Counted from the first letter of the stretch, positions 24,150 to 33,395 are shown. The stretch is DNA of 64,000 nt from JAWLHU01 sp041690255 (GCA_041690255.1 JAWLHU010000004.1:1-64000); one strand, 5' to 3'. The notes: a model not told the origin generated them from the letters alone. Numbers and translations: made by a program.

Positions 24150-24869
24150 TCAGGCGATCACCTGGCCCTCTACAAAGCGAGGGAGGAGGGTCAGGGTGCC
24201 CAACTGGGCACAGAAGAGCAGGTCCTCCTGCAGGCCGAGCTTGAGCAGGTTCTGGCCGTGCTCCGCCAGGTGGAGCAGGTCGCCCAGGCGGCCGTCGTAC
24301 CGGCGGAAGAGCTCCCGGGCGACCAGCCCCATGTCGTTGGTCTCGAGGGAGGCGTCAGGACCGCTGAGGAGCTCGAGAATGGCGCCGGCGCAGGTGGCAT
24401 CCTCCAGGGAAAACTGGTCGTGGGTGCCCGCACAGCAGATCGCCACGTCCCGCTCCAGCCGGCGCAGCTCCTTCGCCACCGCCGGGGCGTTCAGGAAGCT
24501 GGCTATGTAGACCCGCTCCGCCCCCGCCGCCCGGCGAATGGCCCGGGTCCCGTTTGTGGTGGTGAAGAGGATCGGCCGTCCCTTCACCCGTGACTCGGTA
24601 TACTCCAGGGGGGAGTTGCCGTGGTGGAAGCCGGGGATCAGGAGTGCCTTGCGCTCCCCGCCCAGCAGGAACTCCCGCTCGGGGTTGTCCCTTGCCACCT
24701 GGTGGGCCTCTTCGGGCGTCAGCACCGGCACGACCGTATCGGCCCCGTTGGCCAGGGCGGTGCAGATGGTGGTGGTGGCGCGGAGCACATCGATCACGAC
24801 GGCGATCCGCCCCTCCAGCTCCTCAGCCGGGGGGATGTTCAGGACCGTTGGGTAGACGTTGACACGCAT
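24150..24869 (-). CDS. comB: 2-phosphosulfolactate phosphatase
   Basis: 239 residues of the ComB family: VVIDVLRATTTICTALANGAD, LLGGERKALLIPGFHHGNSPLEY, and TTTNGTRAIRRAAGAERVYIASFLN. It removes phosphate from 2-phosphosulfolactate to give sulfolactate. In methanogens this serves coenzyme M synthesis; in sporulating Bacillus sulfolactate accumulates in spores, made through the ComA homologue YitC. No coenzyme M genes are near, and this is a spore former, so a spore sulfolactate role is more likely (inference). Confidence 0.92.
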   Translation of the reverse strand: MRVNVYPTVLNIPPAEELEGRIAVVIDVLRATTTICTALANGADTVVPVLTPEEAHQVARDNPEREFLLGGERKALLIPGFHHGNSPLEYTESRVKGRPILFTTTNGTRAIRRAAGAERVYIASFLNAPAVAKELRRLERDVAICCAGTHDQFSLEDATCAGAILELLSGPDASLETNDMGLVARELFRRYDGRLGDLLHLAEHGQNLLKLGLQEDLLFCAQLGTLTLLPRFVEGQVIA

Positions 24870-24941
24870 GGAACCCTCGCCTCCCGTCTCATTAGACTCC
24901 TGGAATCATTGTATGAGAGAAAGGCGGGGGTTCGCCAGGGG

Positions 24942-25181
24942 CTACGGGCCGTCCGCGGGATCATCTTCTCGCTGGTTGCCGGCGATCTCATGGAGGTTGG
25001 CCAGCGCCTCGGCGCCGCTCTGGCCCGGGACGGCCTGGAGGCCATCGGCCAGGGGCAGTCCGCCGGCCCCGGCGCCCACCTCGCCGGCGTTTGTGATCTC
25101 TGAGAGGCCGGCGATGGGCAGGCCGAAGCGAATCCCCAGGGCGGTCGGGCTCTCCGGCGCCCTCTCTGGTTCACGACTCAT
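24942..25181 (-). CDS. Small hypothetical protein
   Basis: 79 residues, Gly/Ala-rich with GIRFGLPIAGLSEITNAGEVGAGAGGLPLADG and a charged tail. No membrane segment. It is accepted because a near-perfect AAGGAGG sits 8 bases before the ATG on the minus strand, whereas overlapping plus-strand frames have none. Family unknown; the composition resembles small spore-associated proteins. Confidence 0.6.
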   Translation of the reverse strand: MSREPERAPESPTALGIRFGLPIAGLSEITNAGEVGAGAGGLPLADGLQAVPGQSGAEALANLHEIAGNQREDDPADGP

Positions 25182-25220
25182 GCGAATCCCTCCTTGGGGG
25201 TAGTCTGCCCCGGGAGGGGA

Positions 25221-25646
25221 TCAAATCCGCAGCAACGACCGCAACGCCTGCGCAAAGGCTTCATCGTCCGCACGGGTACGCTTGGCCGGGCCTGGCAGGC
25301 GTACACCGCCACGGCGGAGCCGGGCGTTCATGGCTCGCTGGGCCAGGCGCCCTTCCATCTCGTCGTCACGAAAGATGTGCCCCCACGGGCTGAGGGCGTG
25401 CGCTCCCTTCGCCAGCACCAGGCTTGCCAGCCCCCAGTCCTGGGTGATCACCAGATCGCCCCGCCCGGTCCGGTTGATGATCGCCATATCGGCCGCCTCC
25501 TTCTCCGGCCCGACCATGATATGGTCCGGTCCATCGATCTCGTGGCGGAAGGAGGAGACGGTGGTCACGGGCACCCCGGCATCGGCACAGAGTCGGCGGA
25601 TGATCGCCAGCACGGGGCAGGCGTCCGCATCGACCAGAACACGCAT
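25221..25646 (-). CDS. YaiI/YqxD family (DUF188) protein
   Basis: 141 residues of the YaiI/YqxD family, a PIN-like fold: MRVLVDADACPVLAIIRRLCADAG, then DHIMVGPEKEAADMAIINRTGRGDLVITQDWGLASLVLAKGAHAL. The conserved Asp residues resemble PIN nuclease metal ligands. Function unproven. The start at 25646 leads directly into the conserved motif; the longer frame upstream is not family-like. Confidence 0.9.
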   Translation of the reverse strand: MRVLVDADACPVLAIIRRLCADAGVPVTTVSSFRHEIDGPDHIMVGPEKEAADMAIINRTGRGDLVITQDWGLASLVLAKGAHALSPWGHIFRDDEMEGRLAQRAMNARLRRGGVRLPGPAKRTRADDEAFAQALRSLLRI

Positions 25647-25772
25647 GAAAAACCACCCTTTCGCTTCTGGGATTCTGCCCGCATCTGCCGGTTCCCTGTC
25701 CCAAAGCAAAGTGGGCAACATGGTCTACGCCGCCCCGCCCCTCATAGGAATGGAGGGAGGAGGTGTCGGCCA

Positions 25773-26195
25773 GTGCCGCGCTGGGCCCGGTTCCTCTCCT
25801 GTGGATTCACCGGTCTGTTGCTCTCCCTTTCTGGCTTCTTCCTGGCAGCGTCCTACTTAGAACCACGCCCGGATTTCTGGGGCCGGCTTCAGGAGTTTAT
25901 GACCACCCCGCCGTTCTGGGCGCTGGTCTGGCAGTTCGCGGGGGTGGCTGCCATGGCCCTGCTCCTGGGCCGCCTGCTGGTCAACCTGCACGGACTCTGG
26001 GGCGGAACCGCCGGCTTTCTGGCCGGTGCGGCGATGGCCCTGGCATACATCGCCTTTCTGCTCTCCACCCAGGTCGATGCGTGGGGCGGCCTGTCCGGCG
26101 CCTGGCCGCGGCTCTGGCCCGCCGGTGGCTACATGGCACTTCCCCTGGCCCTGTCCACCGGCTTCGCCACCTGGCTCTGGGACCGGTTCGACTAG
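25773..26195 (+). CDS. Hypothetical four-helix membrane protein
   Basis: 140 residues with about four hydrophobic helices (about 8-27, 47-67, 75-95 and 115-132). Start chosen at the GTG 25773, which has GGAGGGAGGAGG just upstream; a far longer frame from 25194 overlaps the DUF188 gene and is rejected. No known family motif. It lies 85 bases before dinG on the same strand. Confidence 0.65.
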   Translation: MPRWARFLSCGFTGLLLSLSGFFLAASYLEPRPDFWGRLQEFMTTPPFWALVWQFAGVAAMALLLGRLLVNLHGLWGGTAGFLAGAAMALAYIAFLLSTQVDAWGGLSGAWPRLWPAGGYMALPLALSTGFATWLWDRFD

Positions 26196-26280
26196 TGAGC
26201 CCGCTCGGGCGGAGGAGTCGGCTGCCGCGATAGCGAACACTAGGAAGATAGGTGAGAGAAGAAAGGGGGGTACAGCCCAG

Positions 26281-29166
26281 ATGGGGCTGCGCTCCTTTGT
26301 CGCGATAGATCTGGAGACCACTGGCTTCGATCCGGAGCGGGACAGGCTGATCGAGATCGGCGCCGTCCGCTATGAGGATGGCCGCGAAGTCGCGTCGTTT
26401 TCGCACCTGGTCAACCCAGGGGTGGCGATCCCGCAGCGGATCCAGAACCTGACCGGGATCCATGACGGCATGGTGGCCGACAAGCCGGCTGTGACCGAAC
26501 TGATCCCGGCCCTGCGCGACCTGATTGGCGACCTGCCGCTCGTCGCTCATAATGCCCCCTTCGATATCGGCTTCCTGCAGGTCGTCTTCCGGCGGCAGGG
26601 CTGGTCGCTGTCGAACGAGATCTACGACACGGCTGAACTGGCCCGTGTTACCCTGCCGCGCGCCAAGAACCACCGGCTGAACACCCTGGCCCGCTTGCTC
26701 GATGCCCGGCTGGAGCATCATCATCGGGCGGAGGATGATGCCCGCGCCTGCGGCCAGATCTTCCTGGCGCTGCAGCGGGAGATCGCAAAGATGGACCCGG
26801 GCCTGCTCCGCTTCATTCTTGGTGTGGGCGAGCCCGGCAACTGGTCGCTGGCTCCGCTCTTCCGGGCTGAGCTGGCGGAGCGGGAGGCCACGGGACAGCA
26901 GTCCAGTCCGATCATGCAGTGGGTGAAGCCGTACCAGGGGCAGCTTCACAGGCAGGAGGAGGACGAAGAGCCCATCGAGCCCGGCCCGATCGACCTGGAG
27001 GTGATCCATGAGGTGATCGGTCCCGGCGGCGTGATCTCCGAGGCCTTCCCGGCCTACGAACACCGACCGCAGCAGCTCGAGATGTCCGAGGCGGTGACCG
27101 AGGCCTTCAACTATGGTTCGCACCTGCTCATGGAGGCGGGAACGGGCACCGGCAAATCGCTGGCCTACCTGATCCCGGCCTTTGCCTGGGCCAGCCAGAA
27201 CGGCGAGAAGGTCGCGATCACCACCCACACGATCACCCTGCAGGAGCAGCTCTGGGAGAAGGATATCCCCTTCCTTCAGGAGGCGCTCTCCGGCACCCCG
27301 CTGGACGGCATTCAGGCGGCCCTGGTCAAGGGGCGCGGCAACTATATCTGCCTGCGGAAGTGGGAGGAGGAGGCGACCGCCGCCGACTTCTTCACGACGC
27401 CGCAGGAGCGGGCCTTCCACATACGACTGGCCTCGTGGGTGGCCCAGACCGAGACCGGCGACCGCTCTGAGCTGAATCTGGTGGGCGAGGAGGACCGGCT
27501 CTGGAGCGATGTCATGTCGGAGACGGAGACCTGCCTGGGGCCGAAGTGCAAGTGGTACCGGAACCACTGCTTCGCCTACCGGGCCCGGCGCCGGGCGAAG
27601 GATGCTGACATTATGGTGCTGAACCACGCCCTGCTCTTCGCGGACATGAACACGGGCAATCAGATTCTGCCGCCCTTCCGGCATCTGATTATCGATGAAG
27701 CCCACCACCTGGAGGCGGTGGCTACCCAGAACCTGGGGATCAACCTGGAGAACTGGGAGATCATCACCGCCCTGAACTTCCTCTTCCGCTCCGCCGGCCA
27801 GGGCTTTCTGCCTCAGGTGAAGCGCAAGATCCCGCGGGAGCAGCGAATCCCAGCCCGTCCGCCGGTCGGTCTGCCCAACGAGGACCAGATCGAGAAGCTG
27901 ATCGACCTGGTCTTCGCCTGCCGCTCCGGCGCCGACGAGCTCTTCCGTCTCTGTGCCCAGCTGGTCGAGTCACGTGGCCAGGGAGAAGAGGAGAGCGGGG
28001 CCCGGGCGCTCCGCCTGATCGATGACCTCCGCCGTGGCCCCCTCTGGGAGGCGATCGACCTGGCCCGCTCCAACGCGGTCTCCCGCCTGAAGATGCTGAG
28101 CCAGGGCCTGGGCACCCTGGGGGAGATCCTGGAGGGGTTCGAGCCGCCGATCAAGGACCTGGAAGCGCTCCTGGTTGACATCGGGAAGCAGAGTGGTATC
28201 CTTATGCAAAGTGCCAGGGCGATCGACGCGGTCCTGCTGGAGCCGGCCGAGGGCGATGTGACCTGGATCGAGGCTGGTCAGCGGGGCGAGCACCTCCGGG
28301 TCGCTCTCCGCTCGGCGCCGATCGATGTGGGCGATCTCTTAAAGGAGAAGCTCTTTGACAAGGTCCGCTCGGTGATCATGACATCGGCCACCCTCTCGGT
28401 GGGCAAGACGTTTGATCATCTCAAGTTCCGGCTGGGGCTGCACGGGATTCCGGCGGGAAGGCTACACGAGGGGGTGCTCTCCTCGCCCTTCGCCTATCGG
28501 AGCCAGGCGCTCCTGCTGGTCCCGGAGGACCTGCCGAATCCGAAGGCCGCAGGGGAGAAGGAGTTCACCCGCTATGTAGAAGAATTCCTCCGGCGCTATC
28601 TGATCTCGGCGGGGGGCCGAACGCTGGTCCTCTTCACGTCGCACCGGCAACTGCGGCAGGTCTATGCGAACCTGAAGGATGACCTCGAAGGGGCGGGCCT
28701 CCTGCTGTTAGGGCAGGGGCTGGACGGCGCCCGGGGTCGCCTGGTGGATGAGTTCAAGGGTGCGACGAACGCGGTCCTCTTCGGCTCCGCCTCCTTCTGG
28801 GAGGGGGTCGATATCCCCGGCGACGGCCTGACCAGCGTGATCATGGTCAAGCTGCCCTTCAACCCACCGGGTGACCCCGTTATGGAGGCCCGGATCGAGG
28901 ACTTGGAGCGGCGGGGGCTCTCCAGCTTTGTCCACCTGAGCCTGCCCCTGGCCGTGATCAAGTTCAAGCAGGGGTTCGGCCGGCTGATCCGGACCCGGAG
29001 CGACCGGGGGGTCGTGGTGGTCCTGGACAATCGGATCAGCCCGCGCGTCACCCGCTATGGCAATCAGTTCATTCGATCGCTGCCAGGGCCAAGCACATTC
29101 GGCGGTCCGACCAACGTGATCCTGAGCCGGGCCATGGCGTGGTTGAATATGCCTGACAGTGAGTAG
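26281..29166 (+). CDS. dinG: DnaQ exonuclease-DinG helicase fusion protein
   Basis: 961 residues. N-terminal DEDDh exonuclease domain (about 1-170): FVAIDLETTGFD, HNAPFDIGF and HHRAEDDARA. The C-terminal part is an XPD/DinG-type superfamily 2 helicase with Walker A EAGTGTGKS (about 287), DEAH box IIDEAHHLEA, and late motif QGFGRLIRTRSDRG. Four cysteines (ICLRKW, TCLGP, KCKWY, HCFAY) between Walker A and DEAH are spaced like an iron-sulfur cluster site, which the Bacillus homologue is reported to lack. Probable DNA repair or structure-resolving enzyme. ATG at 26281 follows GAAAGGGGGG. Confidence 0.93.
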   Translation: MGLRSFVAIDLETTGFDPERDRLIEIGAVRYEDGREVASFSHLVNPGVAIPQRIQNLTGIHDGMVADKPAVTELIPALRDLIGDLPLVAHNAPFDIGFLQVVFRRQGWSLSNEIYDTAELARVTLPRAKNHRLNTLARLLDARLEHHHRAEDDARACGQIFLALQREIAKMDPGLLRFILGVGEPGNWSLAPLFRAELAEREATGQQSSPIMQWVKPYQGQLHRQEEDEEPIEPGPIDLEVIHEVIGPGGVISEAFPAYEHRPQQLEMSEAVTEAFNYGSHLLMEAGTGTGKSLAYLIPAFAWASQNGEKVAITTHTITLQEQLWEKDIPFLQEALSGTPLDGIQAALVKGRGNYICLRKWEEEATAADFFTTPQERAFHIRLASWVAQTETGDRSELNLVGEEDRLWSDVMSETETCLGPKCKWYRNHCFAYRARRRAKDADIMVLNHALLFADMNTGNQILPPFRHLIIDEAHHLEAVATQNLGINLENWEIITALNFLFRSAGQGFLPQVKRKIPREQRIPARPPVGLPNEDQIEKLIDLVFACRSGADELFRLCAQLVESRGQGEEESGARALRLIDDLRRGPLWEAIDLARSNAVSRLKMLSQGLGTLGEILEGFEPPIKDLEALLVDIGKQSGILMQSARAIDAVLLEPAEGDVTWIEAGQRGEHLRVALRSAPIDVGDLLKEKLFDKVRSVIMTSATLSVGKTFDHLKFRLGLHGIPAGRLHEGVLSSPFAYRSQALLLVPEDLPNPKAAGEKEFTRYVEEFLRRYLISAGGRTLVLFTSHRQLRQVYANLKDDLEGAGLLLLGQGLDGARGRLVDEFKGATNAVLFGSASFWEGVDIPGDGLTSVIMVKLPFNPPGDPVMEARIEDLERRGLSSFVHLSLPLAVIKFKQGFGRLIRTRSDRGVVVVLDNRISPRVTRYGNQFIRSLPGPSTFGGPTNVILSRAMAWLNMPDSE

Positions 29167-29234
29167 TGGCTGCTTGGAAAGACTACCTGGGACTGAGCGA
29201 ATACGATGCTGGGCACTGTGGGAGGAGAAGGGTT

Positions 29235-30005
29235 ATGGCGCTGGTCCTGCTGACGAACGACGATGGAATCATGGCTCCCGGCATTAATGCCCTGCGGGAG
29301 CGCATGGAGAAGATCGACGGGCTTGAAGTCTGGGCGGTGGCGCCGGATCGCGAGCGTTCAGCCAGCGGCCATGCCATTACCATGTACCGCCCTCTCTTCC
29401 CAATCCAGGTGGAGATCCCCGGGGCGATCGCTCCCTGTTACTCGGTGACCGGTACCCCGGCCGATTCGGCCAAGCTGGCGATCGAGGGAATCCTCCCGCG
29501 CAGGCCTGACCTGGTCATCTCCGGTGTCAACCGCGGGGCGAATCTGGGCACGGATATCTTCTACTCGGGGACGGTCGCGGCAGCGCTGGAGGGTCCGATC
29601 TTGGGGATCCCGGCCATCGCGGCATCGCTGGACTCCTTCCGGTCGAGCGACTACTCCGTGGCGGCCGACTTCACCGCCGACCTCGCCCTGAAGGTCCTGA
29701 AGGAGGGGGTCCCCGAGGGGACGCTCCTGAACGTCAACATCCCTGCCCGGCCGAAGGAGCAGATCGCCGGGGTCCGGATCACGAAGATGGGTCGCCGGCT
29801 CTACCGCGATCAGTGGGACAAGCGGACAGATCCGCGCGGTCGGACCTACTACTGGCTGGCCGGCGAGATCATGGAGGTCTCGAACGAGGCCGACTCCGAC
29901 GTGGTCGCCCTGGAGGAAGGGTACATCTCCGTGACGCCGGTCCATTTGGACCTGACCCGTTATGATCAGGTCGCCCGGCTCAATCTCTGGAACCTGCAAC
30001 CGTGA
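29235..30005 (+). CDS. surE: 5'/3'-nucleotidase SurE
   Basis: 256 residues. Starts MALVLLTNDDGIMAPGINAL with the metal-binding NDDG, then PDRERSASGHAIT and VISGVNRGANLGTDIFYSGTVAAALEG, all SurE hallmarks. It dephosphorylates nucleoside monophosphates and polyphosphate, Mg/Mn dependent, cytosolic. GGAGGAGAAGG precedes the ATG. Same strand as dinG and psd, with gaps of 68 and 95 bases. Confidence 0.97.
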   Translation: MALVLLTNDDGIMAPGINALRERMEKIDGLEVWAVAPDRERSASGHAITMYRPLFPIQVEIPGAIAPCYSVTGTPADSAKLAIEGILPRRPDLVISGVNRGANLGTDIFYSGTVAAALEGPILGIPAIAASLDSFRSSDYSVAADFTADLALKVLKEGVPEGTLLNVNIPARPKEQIAGVRITKMGRRLYRDQWDKRTDPRGRTYYWLAGEIMEVSNEADSDVVALEEGYISVTPVHLDLTRYDQVARLNLWNLQP

Positions 30006-30100
30006 TTTTTTCGGGCCTCTGCTGAAGGAGCCACGCATAGAAAGTCGAAGTCGTTACGCACGCCGGATCATCATCCGGTGAATGGAGAAAGGGTGCCGAC

Positions 30101-30736
30101 ATGAAGCGTCCGATCATCACGCGAGAAGGCTGGCCGTTCCTCGCAGCCCTCATCGTACTCTCCCTTTTTGCCCTCTGGCTCCACTGGGCCGTCGCCCTCA
30201 TTCCCGCTGGGTTGTTGCTGTTCGTTGCCTGGTTCTTCCGCGATCCGGAGCGTCCGATTCCGTCGGAAGAACGCTCGGTTGTCTCCCCTGCCGATGGTCG
30301 TATCATGTTTGTCCGCGAGGTGGAGGAGCCCCGCTTTATGGGCGGGAAAGCGCTCATGGTCTCCATCTTCCTCTCGGTCTTCGATGTCCACATCAACCGT
30401 TCGCCGATCGACGGAAAAGTGACGTATAAGGAATACGTCAAGGGCAAGTTCCTCGCCGCCTGGGATGAGACGGTGGGCGAGGTCAACGAGCGCTCCTACG
30501 TGGGGATCGAGGGACCGAAGCACCCGGTTCTCGTCAGCCAGGTCGCCGGGCTCCTGGCCAGGCGGATCCTGACTTGGCCTCCAATCGGCGGGACCCTGGA
30601 GAAGGGTGAGCGGTTCGGCCTGATCCGCTTCGGGTCCTGTACGCAGATCTGGCTGCCCCTGGGGAGCGAAGTCCTGGTCAAGCCAGGAGACCGAGTGGTC
30701 GGCGGGCAATCGGTGATAGGGAGGCTCCCCGAGTGA
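30101..30736 (+). CDS. psd: Phosphatidylserine decarboxylase proenzyme
   Basis: 211 residues, the short (archaeal-type, PSD-A) form. Membrane segments at about 14-45, then FFRDPERPIPSEE, SPADGRIMFVREVEE, SIFLSVFDVHINRSPIDG, and the self-cleavage region RFGSCTQIWLP, where the Gly-Ser bond would be cut to make the pyruvoyl group (LGST in many homologues, FGSC here). Makes phosphatidylethanolamine from phosphatidylserine. Its stop overlaps the pssA start by 4 bp. Confidence 0.96.
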   Translation: MKRPIITREGWPFLAALIVLSLFALWLHWAVALIPAGLLLFVAWFFRDPERPIPSEERSVVSPADGRIMFVREVEEPRFMGGKALMVSIFLSVFDVHINRSPIDGKVTYKEYVKGKFLAAWDETVGEVNERSYVGIEGPKHPVLVSQVAGLLARRILTWPPIGGTLEKGERFGLIRFGSCTQIWLPLGSEVLVKPGDRVVGGQSVIGRLPE

Positions 30737-31557
30737 CCAACAAGGTACCCAAGCAGTTGGACTGGTGGCGGCCGCGCTGGCGCATTCGGGCGGTCCGCGG
30801 CGGCAAGTTCTGGCGGGAGCGGGGTCAGAAGGGCCTTTCCATGGTTCCGCATCTCTTTACCCTGGCCAATCTGGCCTTCGGGATTATCGCGATCATCCTG
30901 ACCATTCGGGGCGAGTGGGAGAAGGCGTCGCTCATGGTCGCAGGGTCACTGATCGCCGATGGGCTTGATGGCCGTCTGGCGCGGCTCCTGAAGGCCGACG
31001 GCGAGTTCGGCAAGGAGCTTGACAGCCTGGCCGACGTGGTCTCGTTCGGTACGGCGCCCGCGATCCTCCTCTACGAGATGATGCTGCACCAACTGGGCTA
31101 CTTCGGCATCGCCGTGACGATCATCTTTCCGCTCTGTGGGGCGCTCCGGCTGGCCCGGTTCAACATCATCAAGACCTCCGGCTTCTTCATGGGGGTACCG
31201 ATCACGGCGGCGGGTACCTTCCTGTCGACCCTCGCCTTCTACACGGTGCAGGAGACGACGCGCGAGCCGCTCTCATTCGTCTTCCCGGCGGTGATCCTGC
31301 TGCTCTCTTACCTCATGACATCGTCGATTCCGTACCCCGATTTCAAGAAGCGGCAGAAGGGTGCGGGGATCAACTTCTGGCCCGTAATTGGCCCCGTGCT
31401 GGTCATCGGAGCTGTGCTCTACTCCTCGGGCTGGAACCCGTGGGCGCTGATCCTGATGCCGTTGGCGGCCTACATTGCGCTCGGGCCGTGGCTTTACGTT
31501 CTGAAGCACTGGAGTGAGAAGGTGCAGCCCTGGCTGGCCGGCTCGGGCCGGAACTAA
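30733..31557 (+). CDS. pssA: CDP-diacylglycerol-serine O-phosphatidyltransferase
   Basis: 274 residues, CDP-alcohol phosphatidyltransferase family, with DGLDGRLARLLKADGEFGKELDSLADVVSF matching D-G-x2-A-R-x8-G-x3-D-x3-D. About eight membrane helices. Makes phosphatidylserine for the decarboxylase encoded just upstream. GTG start overlaps the psd stop (GTGA). N-terminal extension of about 40 residues, basic and Trp-rich, precedes the first helix. A terminator follows. Confidence 0.96.
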   Translation: MTNKVPKQLDWWRPRWRIRAVRGGKFWRERGQKGLSMVPHLFTLANLAFGIIAIILTIRGEWEKASLMVAGSLIADGLDGRLARLLKADGEFGKELDSLADVVSFGTAPAILLYEMMLHQLGYFGIAVTIIFPLCGALRLARFNIIKTSGFFMGVPITAAGTFLSTLAFYTVQETTREPLSFVFPAVILLLSYLMTSSIPYPDFKKRQKGAGINFWPVIGPVLVIGAVLYSSGWNPWALILMPLAAYIALGPWLYVLKHWSEKVQPWLAGSGRN

Positions 31558-31567
31558 TAGGCGTGTG

Positions 31568-31604
31568 AATGCAGAGGGGACACAGAACTCCCCTCTGCAT
31601 TTTT
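31568..31604 (+). terminator. Rho-independent terminator of the surE-psd-pssA run
   Basis: AATGCAGAGGGGA (31568-31580) pairs with TCCCCTCTGCATT (31589-31601), followed by TTTTT. Perfect 13-bp stem. Confidence 0.92.
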
Positions 31605-31671
31605 GTCCACATATGGGGCTCCACTTCCACGTACTCATGGTCCAGAAGGCCAAGTGAGGGAGGAAGTGGCG

Positions 31672-32061
31672 ATGAACGAGGAGGCGACTTCGGGATCGGG
31701 CACGCTCTCCGCCATCGGATCTGGGGTTCTCTGTGGTCTGCTGATCATGCTGATCGGTGCTGTGATCCAGGGTATCTGGGCCTATCGGTCGCCGCTGCCC
31801 GTTGGCTCCGAGCAGACCGCCATGATGCTCTGGCAGGGGTTCGGCGCTCTCGTTGCAGGCTTCCTCTCCGGCCGGCGGGCAGCGGGCGCAGGCTGGCTCC
31901 ACGGCGGTCTGACCGGCCTGGCCATGATCATGGCGGCGACCGCTCTCATGGGGATCCTCACCGATCTGCCCGAGCTGGCCGCCTTCGGCAAGGCGGTGGG
32001 TGGTGGCACCGCCCTTGGGGCACTGGGCGGGATCGCCGGTGTTAACCTCGGTGGCCGGTGA
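31672..32061 (+). CDS. TIGR04086-like small membrane protein
   Basis: 129 residues, four hydrophobic segments, with GSGVLCGLLIMLIGAVIQGIW, a Gly-rich GALVAGFLSGRRAAGAGWLHGGLTGL and a Gly-rich end GGGTALGALGGIAGVNLGGR. The pattern matches small four-helix membrane proteins of Bacillota (TIGR04086/YrzE type). Function unknown. GGGAGGAAG precedes the ATG at 31672. Confidence 0.75.
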   Translation: MNEEATSGSGTLSAIGSGVLCGLLIMLIGAVIQGIWAYRSPLPVGSEQTAMMLWQGFGALVAGFLSGRRAAGAGWLHGGLTGLAMIMAATALMGILTDLPELAAFGKAVGGGTALGALGGIAGVNLGGR

Positions 32062-32129
32062 GGTTTACGGAAGCGCTCTGTTGGGAAGGCTTATGGAAGA
32101 ATTCGCTACGGAAAAGGAGCGACACTTTC

Positions 32130-33248
32130 ATGAAGCCTTCCCTTCGCGTTCTTTGGCTTCTCCTGGCCATGCTTGTCATGCTCTCATCGAGCGCCCTGGC
32201 CCTGCGCCCAACCACGGAGCAGCGGCTTCTCCAGCGGGTCCAGCAGCGAGCCCTCCGGGTTGGTGACCGCGGCGAGGTGGTGGCTGAGCTGCAGCGTCTG
32301 TTGATGGAGGCGGGGATCGAGACCGGCCCGGTAGATGGCATCTTCGGCCCTCTGACGGAGCGCGGGGTTCGCAGTGCGCAGCAGCGCTATGGCCTTGAGG
32401 TGGACGGGCTGGCCGGGCGCCTGACCGTGGCCGCCCTCCGCCAGGGCCAAGTCGCCGGCGGCGCTGTCGAGACGGCCGCAGGGTCGGGGCTGATGATCTT
32501 TCAGGCCGGCGCTGTGGCAGGCCCGCCGGTTCAGGCCAAGGAGTCTCGTCCGATCGAGGTCTCCCGGTTCGCTCGCCTCGCTCTCCTCGGAGCTGACGAT
32601 CTCGGAGGTCCGGGCAGGTCCGTTCCGGCCCTGGCCCAGACCCTGACGGAGACCGCTCCCGTGGCTCAGGAGCGGGTGGCCCTGACCTTTAACGGCCTGC
32701 CGGGCGACTCGGCAGCGCTGGCCCAACTGCTGGCGGCCCTGGCAGAGCACGGTATGCAGGCGACGTTCTTTGTCACAGGGCGGCAGGCGGAGCAGTCCCC
32801 TGAATTGCTTCAGGCGCTCCGTGACAGTGGCCACGAAATCGGCAGCCTGGGCTACGCTGAGATTGATATGCGCACCCTCAGCGACACAAGCGTGCGGGCG
32901 CAGTTGCGGCGGACCAACCTGCTGATTGCGGGCGAGACCGGCGTAGCGCCCCGCTACTTCCGACCGCCAGGCGGTCGCTTTGACCGCCACCTGAGCGAAC
33001 TGGTCGCCGGTGAAGCCATGCAGATGGTGCTCTGGTCGAACATCACCGGCAGGGCCAGTGCCGATTCAGAGCCGGCGAAGGTCGTGGAGCAGATTGGGAA
33101 AGGGCTCTTCCCCGGGGCCGTGCTCATGCTGCCCTTGGACTGGCCGACGGCGCTGGAGGCGGCGGAGCCCCTTCTCGCCGAGATGGAGGCCCGTGGCTAT
33201 TCCAGCGTAACCCTGAGCCGGGTACTGGGCGAGGGCTCCGCCAAATAG
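32130..33248 (+). CDS. Secreted peptidoglycan-binding / degenerate polysaccharide deacetylase protein
   Basis: 372 residues. Signal peptide (about 1-25), a PG_binding_1 domain (about 40-105: RGEVVAELQRLLMEAGIETGPVDGIFGPLTERGVRSAQQ pattern), a linker, then a NodB-type domain (about 180-345). The fold motifs VALTF, HGMQATFFVTG, GHEIG and FRPPGGRF are clear. The metal and catalytic positions are changed: TFDDGP reads TFNGLP, and the H-x3-H after GHEIG reads Y-x3-D. It is probably a non-catalytic glycan-binding protein of the cell or spore wall. Start at 32130 follows AAAAGGAG. Confidence 0.85.
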   Translation: MKPSLRVLWLLLAMLVMLSSSALALRPTTEQRLLQRVQQRALRVGDRGEVVAELQRLLMEAGIETGPVDGIFGPLTERGVRSAQQRYGLEVDGLAGRLTVAALRQGQVAGGAVETAAGSGLMIFQAGAVAGPPVQAKESRPIEVSRFARLALLGADDLGGPGRSVPALAQTLTETAPVAQERVALTFNGLPGDSAALAQLLAALAEHGMQATFFVTGRQAEQSPELLQALRDSGHEIGSLGYAEIDMRTLSDTSVRAQLRRTNLLIAGETGVAPRYFRPPGGRFDRHLSELVAGEAMQMVLWSNITGRASADSEPAKVVEQIGKGLFPGAVLMLPLDWPTALEAAEPLLAEMEARGYSSVTLSRVLGEGSAK

Positions 33249-33395
33249 CTCGTATGGCAGAAGGAGGCGACCGAACTCGACAACGAAGGTCGAATGAGGA
33301 CGGAACTTGACGAACGATTCCCCCGGAAACGGGCAGGAGTAATCGGCGAAACAGGCAAACATTGGGGTAACAGGCTGAGACCAGGAGGATCGGTT

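Noticed and set aside
25981..27708. Minus-strand 575-residue open frame opposite dinG
   Set aside because: Antisense shadow of the exonuclease/helicase gene.
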